Source of the DNA: Ralstonia soli
Lineage (GTDB): Bacteria > Pseudomonadota > Gammaproteobacteria > Burkholderiales > Burkholderiaceae
Assembly (NCBI RefSeq): GCF_023955655.1
Contig: NZ_JAMXHT010000002.1
Location: forward strand, 186,001 to 250,000
DNA: 64,000 nt
Direction of reading: 5' to 3'
Shown in pieces: positions 32,997 through 42,658 of the stretch. Made by a program: the position numbers and the translations under genes. Positions within the stretch are counted from its first letter, which is position 1; every line of letters begins with the position of its first letter. The notes below the pieces were generated by a model that was not told the DNA's origin, made no database searches, and saw only the letters and a list, made by a program, of their open reading frames with translations.

Positions 32997-34364
32997 ATGA
33001 TGAAGAAGTACGGAATCGAAGCCGTGTCCGCTATCGCGGCGGCAGTGTGTCTTGTGATCGGAACCGCTGCCATGGCGGAAGACCTCACGCCGGAAGGTGG
33101 TGATCGTGCGGCCAGCAAGGATGGTGCGGTGCCTGCCTATGCAGGCAAGCAGGCGGCCGAGGCAGGCTGGGAATGGGGCAAGTACCGCGGTGACTTCTGG
33201 AAGCACAAGAACGAGAAGCCGCTCTATTCGATCGACGCATCGAATGTCGATAAGTACGCCGCGCAGCTGACGCCGGGCCAGATCGCGCTGGTCAAGCAGA
33301 AGAAGGGCTACCGGATGGACGTGTATCCGTCGCATCGCGAGTGCCAAGTGCCCGACTTCGTTGCGCAGAACTCCAAGGCGAACCTGACGGGCGCGAAGCT
33401 CGATTCCACCGGCGAACAGTTGGAGACCGCAGCCCTCCCAGGCGTTGCATTTCCGCAGCCGAAGAACGGTGCAGAAGCAATCCTGAACTACATCTACCGT
33501 TACCGTGGTGAAGGCCTGGAATGGCCGAAGATGGCGACCGTGGTGTCTCCGCGTCCGGGGAGCAACGAGTGGATCGACGCGATCGCTCCGCAGCATGCGT
33601 TCTTCCCATGGGGCAAGCAGGGCAAGGCGACGCCGCAAGAAGTCGATCAGGTCAGCAACGCCGCCTTCTTCAAGGTTGAGTCGCCGCCGGCGCTGGCGGG
33701 CCAAGCCTTTGTGCAGCGCCAGTTCTTCAACAAGCCATCGGAGACGTTCTACTACTTCCCGGGGCAGCGCCGTGTGCGCCGCATGCCGGCCTATACGCAC
33801 GATGCGCCGATCATCGGCATGGAGAACCAGTATCTGATCGATGAGGCCAACATGTTCTACGGCACCATCGACCGCTTCAACTGGAAGCTCGTCGGCAAGA
33901 AGGAAATGATCGTGCCGTACAACGCGTTCGGCATGTACAAGTTCAAGGCCAACCTGCACGACGTTGCCACGCCTGAGGGCATCGCTTCCGCCAACCGTCG
34001 CTACGAGATGCACCGCGTCTGGGTGGTCGAGGCAACGGTCAAGCCCAGTGCACGCCACGTTGACTCCAAGAAGGTCTTCTACCTGGATGAAGACAGCTGG
34101 TTGGCGCTCGTCGGCGAGGACTACGACGCCCAAGGCAAGCTGTGGAAGGTACGCGAGAGCTACCCGATTCCGGTGTGGGAGCTGGGCGGCACGTGCGATA
34201 ACGAGCCGTTCGTGCAGTACGACGTGATTAACGGGCGTTACGTCATGGACCAGGCGACCTTCGGCCAGGGTCAGGACATTCGCTGGTACCAGCACATCAA
34301 CGATCCGCGTTTCAAGACGGACTTCTTCACCGCAGAAACGCTGCGCGCGGTGAGCGAGCGCTGA
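32997..34364 (+). CDS. DUF1329 exported protein
   Basis: A 455-residue protein with a Sec signal peptide (AVSAIAAAVCLVIGTAAMAE, cleavage after AMA). The mature part has DUF1329 features such as YPSHRECQVPDFVAQNSKAN, YYFPGQRRVRRMPAYTHDAP and KKVFYLDEDSWLALVGEDYD. It is a periplasmic or outer-membrane-associated LolA-like fold protein often encoded with DUF1302 and an RND/MMPL protein in clusters for hydrophobic compounds such as steroids and terpenes. Start 32997 follows AAGGAGAA. It is the first gene behind element copy D. Confidence 0.9.
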   Translation: MMKKYGIEAVSAIAAAVCLVIGTAAMAEDLTPEGGDRAASKDGAVPAYAGKQAAEAGWEWGKYRGDFWKHKNEKPLYSIDASNVDKYAAQLTPGQIALVKQKKGYRMDVYPSHRECQVPDFVAQNSKANLTGAKLDSTGEQLETAALPGVAFPQPKNGAEAILNYIYRYRGEGLEWPKMATVVSPRPGSNEWIDAIAPQHAFFPWGKQGKATPQEVDQVSNAAFFKVESPPALAGQAFVQRQFFNKPSETFYYFPGQRRVRRMPAYTHDAPIIGMENQYLIDEANMFYGTIDRFNWKLVGKKEMIVPYNAFGMYKFKANLHDVATPEGIASANRRYEMHRVWVVEATVKPSARHVDSKKVFYLDEDSWLALVGEDYDAQGKLWKVRESYPIPVWELGGTCDNEPFVQYDVINGRYVMDQATFGQGQDIRWYQHINDPRFKTDFFTAETLRAVSER

Positions 34365-34440
34365 AGATAGCCGCATGGGCGGGGGCCGGCGTGCGCTTGA
34401 GGAGGGGCGCGCCGGCATTCAACGGGATGGAGGAAGGGCG

Positions 34441-36276
34441 ATGAAAACAACGAAGATGTTCCGGCGCAGCGCGATATCGCTGGCCGTTCTGGGGGCGACT
34501 GCGTCCAACGCATATGCCTACGATTTCACGTTGGGCGCGGACGATGCGGTCAAGGGTTCGCTGGTCAGCAACATCACGGCTGGCGTGGCGTCCCGGACCA
34601 AGAGCCCGAGCTGCGCGCTCACGGGGGACCCGAACGCGAACGGCTGCGGGGCAGCAGCCAACACCGACCAGTGGGGCGCGGGCGACAACGGCGACCTGAA
34701 CTATCGCAAGTGGAAGCCGTACAGCGCGTACCTGAGCGCGACCAGCGAACTGCTGCTGACCATGCCAACCCAGGGCCTGAAGTTCATGGCGCGCGGTACC
34801 GGCATGTACGACTTCATGGCCAAGAACACGGAGCGCACGCCGCTGTCGAGCGACGCGAAGGCGCAACTCGTGTACGACGCCCACGTGCTCGACCTGTGGG
34901 GCCAGAAAGATTTCACGATCGCTGACCGCAACGCGCACGTACGTGTCGGTAACCAGGTCATCAACTGGGGCGAGAGCATGTTCGCCATGGGCGGCATCAA
35001 CGCCACCAACTCGCTCGACATCCAGAAGCTGCTGATTCCGGGCTCGCAGCTCAAGCAAGCGCTGCTGCCGGCCCCGATGGTGAGCTTTGCCTCCGACCTT
35101 TCGAATGGGTTCAGCACCGAGGCCTACTACCAGTTCATCTGGAACGGCAACCGCATGCCGCCGGTGGGCTCGTTCTGGTCGGTGTCGAACGCGGTTGGTC
35201 GCGGCGCGGAGCCCTTCACGGTCAACACGAACAACTTCAACGCGAACGGCCCGAGTGCGGGTACGGTCGCGGGCCAGAACGGGCTGAACAGCCGTGATCC
35301 GGGCACCATCGCCGCGATCAACAATGGTCTGGTCAATGGCGACTTTGCGGGGCCGCCGTCATCGGATTTTGGTCTTCCGATCTCGAGCAAGCTGCCTTCC
35401 AAATACAAGCCGCAGTTCGGCGTGAAGTTCAACTACGTGCCGAAGACCATCGATGCGAACTTCGCGTTCTACTACGAGAACTACACCGACAAGTCGCCGG
35501 TGCTGACGTCCTTTGCGAACAACACGCTGCAGTGGTCGTATCCGCAGAACCGCCAGCTGTTTGGCGTGAGCGCGAACTTCCCGGTCGGGCCGTGGGCGGT
35601 GGGCACCGAGCTGTCGTATCGCCCGCGTGATGCGGTGTCGCTTTCGAGCTGCTACGGTGCCGGCGGCCCGATGGACTTGAACGTGAACCCGGCCGGTGTC
35701 GACTGCCAGCAGTGGGTGGATCGCAAGAAGCTGCAGTTCGGCATCAACGGCATTCTGGCGCTCACGCGCAGCGAGTACCCGTTCCTCAAGATGATCGGTG
35801 CGGATTCGGCCACGCTGACCGCCGAGGCGACGATGGTCTATTACCCGGGCTTGGGCGGAAGCGTGACGCGCACGGTCAACGGTGTGGACGTCATGCAGGC
35901 GCCCCAGGCCGGTTATCTGACCTGGTTGAACAACAACTCGGGCTCGGGCTACCCCATCGGCATGCGCCAGGGTACGGCGGCGTCCGGCGGTGTGACGGTT
36001 GACTTCAACTGGACGTATGACGGCACGCTGATCCCAGGCTGGCAGGTGACACCGGGGGTGACGGTCAACGCGGGCCTGTACGGCTACACCCCGACGTTCA
36101 ACGCGAACTACATGCAGGGCGCCAAGTCGGCCAACTTCTACGTGTTGTTCAACCAGAACCCGACGGTGTGGCAGGCGGGCATCAACTTCACGGCGTTCTG
36201 GGGTGGGCACAACACCGTGGGCAATCCGTACTCGGACCGGAATTTCATCGGGGCATTTGTCACGCGAAATTTCTGA
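34441..36276 (+). CDS. DUF1302 outer-membrane beta-barrel protein
   Basis: A 611-residue protein with a signal peptide (ISLAVLGATASNAYA) and beta-rich mature sequence: YDFTLGADDAVKGSLVSNIT at the N-terminus, KFNYVPKTIDANFAFYYENY, and a C-terminal barrel strand ending in NFIGAFVTRNF with a terminal Phe, as in outer-membrane proteins. The DUF1302 family is thought to form a channel for hydrophobic substrates; this is family knowledge. It lies 76 bp after the DUF1329 gene with GGAGGAAGGG before the start, and ahead of the MMPL gene. Confidence 0.9.
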   Translation: MKTTKMFRRSAISLAVLGATASNAYAYDFTLGADDAVKGSLVSNITAGVASRTKSPSCALTGDPNANGCGAAANTDQWGAGDNGDLNYRKWKPYSAYLSATSELLLTMPTQGLKFMARGTGMYDFMAKNTERTPLSSDAKAQLVYDAHVLDLWGQKDFTIADRNAHVRVGNQVINWGESMFAMGGINATNSLDIQKLLIPGSQLKQALLPAPMVSFASDLSNGFSTEAYYQFIWNGNRMPPVGSFWSVSNAVGRGAEPFTVNTNNFNANGPSAGTVAGQNGLNSRDPGTIAAINNGLVNGDFAGPPSSDFGLPISSKLPSKYKPQFGVKFNYVPKTIDANFAFYYENYTDKSPVLTSFANNTLQWSYPQNRQLFGVSANFPVGPWAVGTELSYRPRDAVSLSSCYGAGGPMDLNVNPAGVDCQQWVDRKKLQFGINGILALTRSEYPFLKMIGADSATLTAEATMVYYPGLGGSVTRTVNGVDVMQAPQAGYLTWLNNNSGSGYPIGMRQGTAASGGVTVDFNWTYDGTLIPGWQVTPGVTVNAGLYGYTPTFNANYMQGAKSANFYVLFNQNPTVWQAGINFTAFWGGHNTVGNPYSDRNFIGAFVTRNF

Positions 36277-36339
36277 CGGGTGACATGGCTGGAAGCGGCG
36301 CACGTTGTGCGCCGCCGGAATACTTGAAGGGGTAGTGTC

Positions 36340-38700
36340 GTGTTGAATCGTCTTGTTGCGGGGCTGGAAAAAGCCTTCTTCGGCCACCGCGCAATCGTGC
36401 TTGTGGTGATCGGTTTGTTTACTGCCGTGATGGCCGTCTTCGCCGTACAGCTGCGCATGGATGCGGGCTTCGAGAAGCAGATGCCAATTGGCCATGAGTA
36501 CATCCAAACGTTCCAGAAGTACCGGAATGACTTGCTGGGCGCGAACCGCATCACCGTGGTCGTGCGCGCGAAGAAGGGTTCCATCTGGACGCCCGAAGGG
36601 CTGACGCGCCTGTACAACGTAACGCAGGCGGTGACGTACCTGCCGAATGTTGACCGGATCGGGGTCCGCTCGCTGTGGACGCCGAACTCGTTCGTCAATG
36701 AGATCACCGAAGAAGGCTTCCGCGCCGAGCCCATTATTTCGGGCTCGATCACGCCGGATCAACTGACGCCCGAAGTCGTCTCGCAGATTCGCCGCGCGAC
36801 CACGTTGGGTGGCTACGTCGGCACGCTGGTCTCGCACAACGAAGACAGCGCGATGATCACCGCCGAGCTGAACGAACGCGACAGCAGCGGCAAGGTGCTC
36901 GACTACGTGGCGTTCAACCACACGCTTGAAGAGAAGATCCGCAAGCCGTTCGAAGATGCCGGCTACGAAATCCAGATCATCGGTTTCGCCAAGCAGATCG
37001 GTGACATTGCCGACGGCGCGACCGCTGTGCTGGGCTTCTGCGCGATCGCATTGCTGCTGACAGCACTCGCTGTGTACTGGTACTGCCACTCGGTGCGCTT
37101 CACGGTACTGCTGATCGTCTGCTCGCTGACCTCGCTGGTTTGGCAGTTTGGCACGTTGAAGCTGCTGGGCTTTGGCTTGGACCCGCTGGCCGTGCTGGTG
37201 CCGTTCCTGGTGTTTGCCATTGGCGTGTCGCACGGCGTGCAGCAGGTCAACTTCATCGTGCGTGAGATCGCACGCGGGAACAACTCGTTCGATGCAGCAC
37301 GCCATAGCTTCACCGGCCTGCTGATCCCCGGCGTGCTGGCGCTTGTGACGGCTTTCGTCTCGTTCATCACGCTGCTGCTGATCCCGATTCCGATGGTGCG
37401 TGAGCTGGCAATCACGGCTTCGCTCGGTGTGGGCTACAAGATCATCACGAACCTGATCCTGCTGCCGGTGGCCGCATCGTGCTTCAACTTCACCAAGGAA
37501 TACGCGGAAAGCGCGCTCAAGCGCAGCGGTCGGCGCGCGGTGCTGTTGCGTCCGCTGGCCAAGGTTGCCCAACCGAAATATGCAGGAGCCACGGTCGCCC
37601 TGACTTGCGTGGTCTTTGCGCTGGCGGCGTGGCAGAGCCGTGACCGCGTGATCGGCACCCTGCAGCCGGGCGCGCCGGAGTTGCGTGAGGAAGCGCGCTT
37701 CAACCGTGATGCAACGTCCATCGCGGGCAACTACGACATGGGCCTGGACTGGCTGTCGGTGGCGATCGAGTCGACCGGCAAGGCGTGCGACAACCCGGCC
37801 GTCGGCCTGTATGAGAACGAATTCACCGCGGCCATGCGCACCGAGCCGGGTGTGGTGTCGGTCCAGTCGTACTCGTCCATGCTGCGCACCTATAACGCGG
37901 GCTACAACGAGGACTATCCAAAGATGAACGTCGTGCCGATCGACCCAGACAACTACGGGGCGGTGTCGGTGGATGTGGCGCGCCTCAAGGGCTTCATGAC
38001 GGCCGATTGCAGTATGACTGCCGTTCATCTGTACCTAGCCGACCACAAGGCGACGACCATCAACCGGGTTCTGGATGACATCAAGCACTACCGCACTTCG
38101 CATCCGTTCCCCGGCATCAACATCCGCCTGGCGGCTGGCAATGCGGGCGTGCTCGCTGCCACCAATGACGAAGTCGAGAGAAGCGAACTGCCGATGATGC
38201 TGTACGTGTACGCAGCCATCGTGATCCTCGTGTTCCTGGCCTACCGCGACTGGCGCTCGATGCTGGCCTGCTGCGTGCCGCTCACGGTGGCGACCTTCAT
38301 CGGCTACTGGTTTATGAAGGAACTCAAGATCGGCCTGACGGTGGCCACACTGCCGGTCATGGTGCTGGCGGTGGGGATCGGCGTGGACTACGCGCTTTAC
38401 ATCTACAACCGGCTGCAGCGGCACCTGGCCGAAGGCGATCCGATTCTCAAGGCCATGGAGCGTGCGTTGGAGTTCGAGTGCGTGGCGACGATCTTTACGG
38501 CGATCACGCTGGCGGTTGGAGTGGTGACGTGGAGCTTCTCGGCGCTCAAGTTCCAGGCCGACATGGGCAAGCTGCTGGCGTTCATGTTCATCGTCAACCT
38601 GGTGATGGCCATGACGGCACTGCCTGCGCTGGCCTCGGTGCTGGAGCGCTGGTTTCCGCGTCGCAAACCGGCACGGGTGCCGGGCCTGCTCAGCCACTGA
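36340..38700 (+). CDS. MMPL/RND-family transporter
   Basis: A 786-residue inner-membrane protein of the RND superfamily with two repeats of six helices and large periplasmic loops. Helix 1 is IVLVVIGLFTAVMAVFAVQL; helices 2-6 begin TAVLGFCAIALLLTALAVYW; the second half has LPMMLYVYAAIVILVFLAY and VMVLAVGIGVDYALYIYNRL, with the Asp-Tyr pair typical of MMPL proteins in the proton relay. The start is GTG 36340 with GAAGGGG upstream. Co-encoded with DUF1329, DUF1302 and YCF48 proteins, it probably moves a hydrophobic substrate across the envelope. Direction is not known. Confidence 0.9.
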   Translation: MLNRLVAGLEKAFFGHRAIVLVVIGLFTAVMAVFAVQLRMDAGFEKQMPIGHEYIQTFQKYRNDLLGANRITVVVRAKKGSIWTPEGLTRLYNVTQAVTYLPNVDRIGVRSLWTPNSFVNEITEEGFRAEPIISGSITPDQLTPEVVSQIRRATTLGGYVGTLVSHNEDSAMITAELNERDSSGKVLDYVAFNHTLEEKIRKPFEDAGYEIQIIGFAKQIGDIADGATAVLGFCAIALLLTALAVYWYCHSVRFTVLLIVCSLTSLVWQFGTLKLLGFGLDPLAVLVPFLVFAIGVSHGVQQVNFIVREIARGNNSFDAARHSFTGLLIPGVLALVTAFVSFITLLLIPIPMVRELAITASLGVGYKIITNLILLPVAASCFNFTKEYAESALKRSGRRAVLLRPLAKVAQPKYAGATVALTCVVFALAAWQSRDRVIGTLQPGAPELREEARFNRDATSIAGNYDMGLDWLSVAIESTGKACDNPAVGLYENEFTAAMRTEPGVVSVQSYSSMLRTYNAGYNEDYPKMNVVPIDPDNYGAVSVDVARLKGFMTADCSMTAVHLYLADHKATTINRVLDDIKHYRTSHPFPGINIRLAAGNAGVLAATNDEVERSELPMMLYVYAAIVILVFLAYRDWRSMLACCVPLTVATFIGYWFMKELKIGLTVATLPVMVLAVGIGVDYALYIYNRLQRHLAEGDPILKAMERALEFECVATIFTAITLAVGVVTWSFSALKFQADMGKLLAFMFIVNLVMAMTALPALASVLERWFPRRKPARVPGLLSH

Positions 38701-38715
38701 TCCGGAGACACAGAC

Positions 38716-39681
38716 ATGATCAAGACTCTTGTGGCCGGCATTGCGCTGTGCGTGGCCTCAACGGCGTTCGCCCAATCCAAAGGAACGGTCGCCACCTGGA
38801 GCGCCAAGCCGGCGCATGCGTGGGCCGCGCCGACGCACATGATGCTGCTGGACGCGACGCACGCCGGCAAACGCATCGTCGCCGTGGGTGAGAGCGGCAT
38901 CGTTCTGCTCTCCGACGACGAAGGCAAGACCTACCGGCAAGCCCGCAGCGTGCCGGTCTCGGCCACGCTGTCCGCTGTCAACTTCATCGATGACATGCGT
39001 GGATGGGTGGTCGGGCAGTGGGGCGTGATTCTCGCGACCACCGATGGCGGAGAAACCTGGACCAAGCAGCGCATGGACACGGCGGTCGATCAGCCGTTGT
39101 TCTCGGTGCTCTTTACGAACGACCACGATGGGATTGCCGTTGGCCTGTGGTCATTGATGCTGCAGACGCATGACGGCGGCAAGACGTGGACCCGCACCAC
39201 GCTGCCCAAACCGCCCAACGGCGGCAAGGCGGACCGCAACCTGTACCACGTGTTTGCGGATGGCAAGGGCGCGCTCTACATCTCCGCAGAACAAGGGACC
39301 GTACTCAAGTCGACCGACGGCGGCGCCAACTGGGATTACCTCGCCACGGGCGGCAAGGGCTCGTTGTGGTCGGGTGTGGCAATGCCTGACGGCCGGGTCG
39401 TGGTGGGCGGGTTGCTCGGCAGCCTGTTCCAAAGCAGCGACGGCGGGGCGAACTGGCAACCGTTGACGGCCGAGACCAAAAGCTCGATCACCAATCTTGT
39501 GGCAACCGGCAAGGGGCTGATGGCGGTGGGGCTCGATGGGCTGGTGCTGAAGCAGCGTGAAGACGGGGCGCCGTTCGATATCGCGCAACGCCCGGACCGT
39601 GCTGCGCTGACCGCTGCCGTGATCGATGCCGGCGGCAAGCCGATTCTGTTTTCAAAAGAGGGAGTGCTGGCCGAACGCTAA
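38716..39681 (+). CDS. YCF48/BNR-repeat exported beta-propeller
   Basis: A 321-residue protein with a signal peptide (TLVAGIALCVASTAFAQ) and repeated BNR/YCF48 motifs: VLLSDDEGKTYRQ, ILATTDGGETWTKQ, LMLQTHDGGKTWTRT, VLKSTDGGANWDYL and LFQSSDGGANWQPL, giving a beta-propeller in the periplasm or outer membrane. It lies 15 bp after the MMPL gene. In related clusters such proteins accompany the DUF1302/DUF1329/MMPL set and probably act in assembly or substrate binding. The photosystem II assembly role of plant YCF48 does not apply. Confidence 0.88.
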   Translation: MIKTLVAGIALCVASTAFAQSKGTVATWSAKPAHAWAAPTHMMLLDATHAGKRIVAVGESGIVLLSDDEGKTYRQARSVPVSATLSAVNFIDDMRGWVVGQWGVILATTDGGETWTKQRMDTAVDQPLFSVLFTNDHDGIAVGLWSLMLQTHDGGKTWTRTTLPKPPNGGKADRNLYHVFADGKGALYISAEQGTVLKSTDGGANWDYLATGGKGSLWSGVAMPDGRVVVGGLLGSLFQSSDGGANWQPLTAETKSSITNLVATGKGLMAVGLDGLVLKQREDGAPFDIAQRPDRAALTAAVIDAGGKPILFSKEGVLAER

Positions 39682-39714
39682 GCCGGGCTAGTCGTCGTTA
39701 GAGGAACAAAAAAC

Positions 39715-41220
39715 ATGACAAACGAAAAAGGGGCATCCAAGATGGCCCCGGAGAGTGGACCGGCAGTACCAAGCCGGCGCCGGCTCCTTGGTGTTGCTGC
39801 AGCAGCGGGCGCGGCGTCGCTGGCGGCAGGGGCAGCATCGCGCGCGGTGGCTGCTACGGCCTCGGCGCAGCCTGACGTGCTGGACGTCGCGATCATCGGC
39901 GCAGGGCTGGCGGGGCTCACCGCCGCGCGCGATCTGAAGCGCGCGGGGTGCGAATCATTCGTCGTGCTGGAGGCGCGTAACCGCGTTGGCGGCCGCACAT
40001 ACAACCACGACATCGGAAACGGTGTCGTTTCTGAAGCGGGTGGCCAGTGGATCGGCCCCGGGCAGACCGCAATTTCCGATCTGGCGCGCGAGCTTGAAGT
40101 CGACACCTTCCCGACCTACTACGCCGGCAAGACCGTGATCCTGGCAGGCGATACCAAGGTGGCGCAGGATCTGCAAGGCGGCAGCTCCGGTGACGAGAAG
40201 ATTGCGGCCAAACTCAACGAACTGGCGCGCGGTGTGCCATCGGCTGCACCCTGGAAAGCCAAGAACGCGGCGGAGCTCGACAAGCTGTCGTATGGCGAGT
40301 GGCTGCGGCAGCAAGGCGTGCAGTATCAGGACGGATACTTTCTTGCCATTGCGGCGAAGCTGTCGCTCGGCGGAGCGCCCGCGCAACTGGGTCTCTTGCA
40401 ATACCTGCAGGCGATTGCCAGTGCCGAGAACAGTGTCGAAAGGCTCGAATCCATCAAGGGCGGCGCGCAGGAAACGCGCTTCGTCGGCGGCTCGCAAATC
40501 CTCAGCATCAAGATGGCGAAGGACCTGGGCGACAAGGTCAAGCTGTCTCGCCCGGTGCGCAAGATTGTCGGCTGGAACCGCGACGTCGTCGAGTTGCACA
40601 CCGATCAGGGCATCGTGCGCGCACGCCACGTGATCGTGGCGCTCAACCCGGCGCTCTGCAACCAGATCGCCTTTGACCCGCCGCTGCCCGCAGGGCGTTC
40701 GCAACTACAGCAGCGTTGGCCCGCGAATGCGCCAATGCGCAAGACCGTGCATGTCTACGACAAACCGTTTTGGCGGGAAGACGGCAACAGCGGGCAGATC
40801 TTTCAGGTCGGTGGTCCGGTGTTCATGTCCTATGACAACTCGCCGCCTGACGGCTCCATCGGCGTGCTCAGCGCGTTTGTAGCACCCGGTGCATTGCCCT
40901 CGAACCCGAAAGCCGCCGAGCAGGCGCTGACGGCCATCTACGTGCAGGCGTTTGGCGAGAAGGCACGGCATCCGGCGCAGTTTCATGACTTCGACTGGGG
41001 CCGCGTTGATCCGTGGACATTGCAGTGCATCCATCCGATTCCGCCAGGCTTCTGGACAAAGTGGGGCGAGTTCCTGCGCCCCGCCGTGGGGCGGTTGATC
41101 TGGTCGGGCACCGAGACTGCCGACATCTGGCCCGGCGCGATGGACGGCGCTGTGCGCTCCGGACATCGGGCGGCCCTGCAGGCGCTGGGTGACATGGCGC
41201 AGCGCGCTCGGGAGGTCTGA
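39715..41220 (+). CDS. Tat-exported flavin amine oxidase/dehydrogenase 1
   Basis: A 501-residue flavoprotein of the monoamine oxidase family. The N-terminus has a twin-arginine signal (SRRRLLGVAAAAGAASLAAG, residues 20-39), so the enzyme is folded and sent to the periplasm. FAD motifs are VAIIGAGLAGLTAARDLKRA (about 58-77) and LEARNRVGGRTYNHD; the C-terminus is LIWSGTETADIWPGAMDGAV, without the Cys that attaches FAD covalently in mammalian MAO. Arrangement and signal resemble NicA2 of Pseudomonas putida, an amine dehydrogenase using cytochrome c. Here the next gene, one base after the stop, encodes a dihaem cytochrome c, its likely electron acceptor. The amine substrate is unknown. Confidence 0.88.
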   Translation: MTNEKGASKMAPESGPAVPSRRRLLGVAAAAGAASLAAGAASRAVAATASAQPDVLDVAIIGAGLAGLTAARDLKRAGCESFVVLEARNRVGGRTYNHDIGNGVVSEAGGQWIGPGQTAISDLARELEVDTFPTYYAGKTVILAGDTKVAQDLQGGSSGDEKIAAKLNELARGVPSAAPWKAKNAAELDKLSYGEWLRQQGVQYQDGYFLAIAAKLSLGGAPAQLGLLQYLQAIASAENSVERLESIKGGAQETRFVGGSQILSIKMAKDLGDKVKLSRPVRKIVGWNRDVVELHTDQGIVRARHVIVALNPALCNQIAFDPPLPAGRSQLQQRWPANAPMRKTVHVYDKPFWREDGNSGQIFQVGGPVFMSYDNSPPDGSIGVLSAFVAPGALPSNPKAAEQALTAIYVQAFGEKARHPAQFHDFDWGRVDPWTLQCIHPIPPGFWTKWGEFLRPAVGRLIWSGTETADIWPGAMDGAVRSGHRAALQALGDMAQRAREV

Positions 41221-41883
41221 ATGAAACGAGCAAAGATTCTTGGTATCACTGTGGCAGTTGCGCTGGCCGCCGCGATCGGCGCGGGCGCGCTTTACGGGCG
41301 CGATATCGTGGACGGCATGCGCTTCGAGAAGGCGATGCACGAGATTGGCGAAGCGGAGAAAACCGGCCCCTGGCCGCAGCCGCACGAGACGTGCTTCGTT
41401 TGCCATGGGCCGCGTGGCCAATCGCTGAACGCGTGGTATCCGGCTCTGACCGGTCAGCCGAAGACGTACATCGCTGCCCAATTGCACGCGTTCGCCAGCG
41501 ACCATCGTTCCAATCCCTACATGGGGCCGCTCGCCAAAGACCTCACCAATGCGCAGATCGATGCATTGGCTGACTACTTCGCCCAGCAGGCGCCCGCACG
41601 CAACGAAGAGGTCACAGCCGACGCAACGCTCGAAAAGCGCGGGCTGGCATTGGTGCAGGCCCGGAGTTGCCAAGCCTGCCACGGCGAGAAACTGATGGGC
41701 AAGGATCAGGCGCCGCGCCTGGCGGGGCAAGGCGAAGACTATCTCGCCAAGCAGCTCGCCGACTTCAAGGCCGGCGCACGCAAGGACCCGACGGGCGCCA
41801 TGAACGGGATTGCCGCAACGCTGTCGAGCGACGATGTCCCGGCGGTCGCACGCTATCTCGCCGGTATGTCGCCAGGACGATAA
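41221..41883 (+). CDS. Dihaem cytochrome c, partner of amine oxidase 1
   Basis: A 220-residue periplasmic cytochrome with an N-terminal hydrophobic segment (GITVAVALAAAIGAGALYG) that is an anchor or signal. Two haem sites are present: CFVCH (58-62) and CQACH (150-154), each followed by a possible axial Met (NPYMGP, Met101; TGAMNG, Met194). The two halves are tandem class I c-type domains of the c4 type. The start codon begins immediately after the amine oxidase stop, so the two are coupled. It probably accepts electrons from the flavoenzyme and feeds the terminal oxidase. Confidence 0.9.
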   Translation: MKRAKILGITVAVALAAAIGAGALYGRDIVDGMRFEKAMHEIGEAEKTGPWPQPHETCFVCHGPRGQSLNAWYPALTGQPKTYIAAQLHAFASDHRSNPYMGPLAKDLTNAQIDALADYFAQQAPARNEEVTADATLEKRGLALVQARSCQACHGEKLMGKDQAPRLAGQGEDYLAKQLADFKAGARKDPTGAMNGIAATLSSDDVPAVARYLAGMSPGR

Positions 41884-42018
41884 CGCCAACATCCACACTC
41901 GCCAGGCTTGCGCATCCGTCGATCGTAAAGGCGCAGCATCGTCGTTGATGCTGCCGACCCGGTGCGCAGGTCACGCCTCCTAGATCCCTGGTCTTTTGGT
42001 CTCCTCTGGGGTCTTTTC

Positions 42019-42049
42019 ATGCCGTGTTCGCACGGCATTCTTTTTTTTT
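42019..42049 (+). terminator. Intrinsic terminator of the DUF1329-to-cytochrome unit
   Basis: ATGCCGTG (42019-42026) and CACGGCAT (42031-42038) form a perfect stem with loop TTCG, followed by TC and nine Ts. It is a textbook terminator 136 bp after the cytochrome stop. Element copy E begins five bases later with its own hairpin, so that second palindrome is not needed for termination. Confidence 0.85.
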
Positions 42050-42053
42050 CAGA

Positions 42054-42125
42054 GACAGGGTATTCCCCGTCTTTTTTTTCCTACCAATGATTGTCATCAT
42101 GACCTAACTTTATATACGTGTTCTA
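42054..42125 (+). promoter_or_regulatory. Regulon element copy E (promoter of FDPYT-DAO unit)
   Basis: GACAGGG (42054-42060), TATT, CCCCGTC (42065-42071), then T8, TTGTCA at 42091-42096, CCTAACTTT in the spacer and GTTCTA at 42120-42125. Spacing is standard (28.5 and 29 bp). A 260-bp leader without a recognised gene separates it from the small FDPYT protein gene. Confidence 0.78.
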
Positions 42126-42385
42126 AGAGATGGCGATCGAAGTCTCCAGTCTCTTGCTCCCGTATCTGAAGGGAGCCCGCAAGAGGCAGGCGATTTTTCT
42201 GGCGCTCAGTCGAACGCGGCTCAGAGGTTCGGGCCTGTTTCTGCCCATCCTCCTGGAGCAACGCAGGTTGACCAGCGCGGCGTGAAGCAGCGTGTGCAGC
42301 CAGAACGCCCAAACGGGAGAACGGGAGCAATGCCCCAGGCCCTGCCTGAGGCGATGTCGAAAATCAGTTGAAGAAGGAGTGCGTC

Positions 42386-42658
42386 ATGCAACTCAAGCAA
42401 CTTGGTATTGCCTCGGTGATTGTGGCTGGCTGTCTGGTGGCAGCGGGTCCATGGGCACAACCCGATCGCATTGGCACGTATGAAATGGCCGCGCAGGATT
42501 CGCAGGCGGGCGCTGGTAACGGTGATGCCGGCTCAACGGAGGGCGCCCCCCGTTTCGACCCATACACGCAGGGCCACCGCACAGGGCGTTTCGACCCTTA
42601 CACGGAAGGCATGGGTCGCCCCGTCGTCGACCTGATCTGGATTCAGGGGAATACGTGA
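42386..42658 (+). CDS. Small exported protein with RFDPYT repeats
   Basis: A 90-residue protein with a signal peptide (GIASVIVAGCLVAAGPWA, cut near residue 24) and a short, Gly/Asp-rich mature part. RFDPYT occurs twice, at 56-61 and 68-73 (RFDPYTQG and RFDPYTEG), 12 residues apart, followed by a hydrophobic tail (VVDLIWIQG). Start 42386 has AAGGAG six bases upstream. The family is not recognised. It is the first gene behind element copy E, ahead of a DAO-type oxidase, so it is expressed with the amine pathway. It may bind a metal or peptide partner or be processed; function is unknown. Confidence 0.7.
   Translation: MQLKQLGIASVIVAGCLVAAGPWAQPDRIGTYEMAAQDSQAGAGNGDAGSTEGAPRFDPYTQGHRTGRFDPYTEGMGRPVVDLIWIQGNT

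Noticed and set aside
35359-38028. Long minus-strand open frame (889 codons) opposite the DUF1302 and MMPL genes
   Set aside because: It is antisense to two well-supported genes, is rich in His, Arg and Gln as expected for a complementary frame in GC-rich DNA, and shows no family motif.
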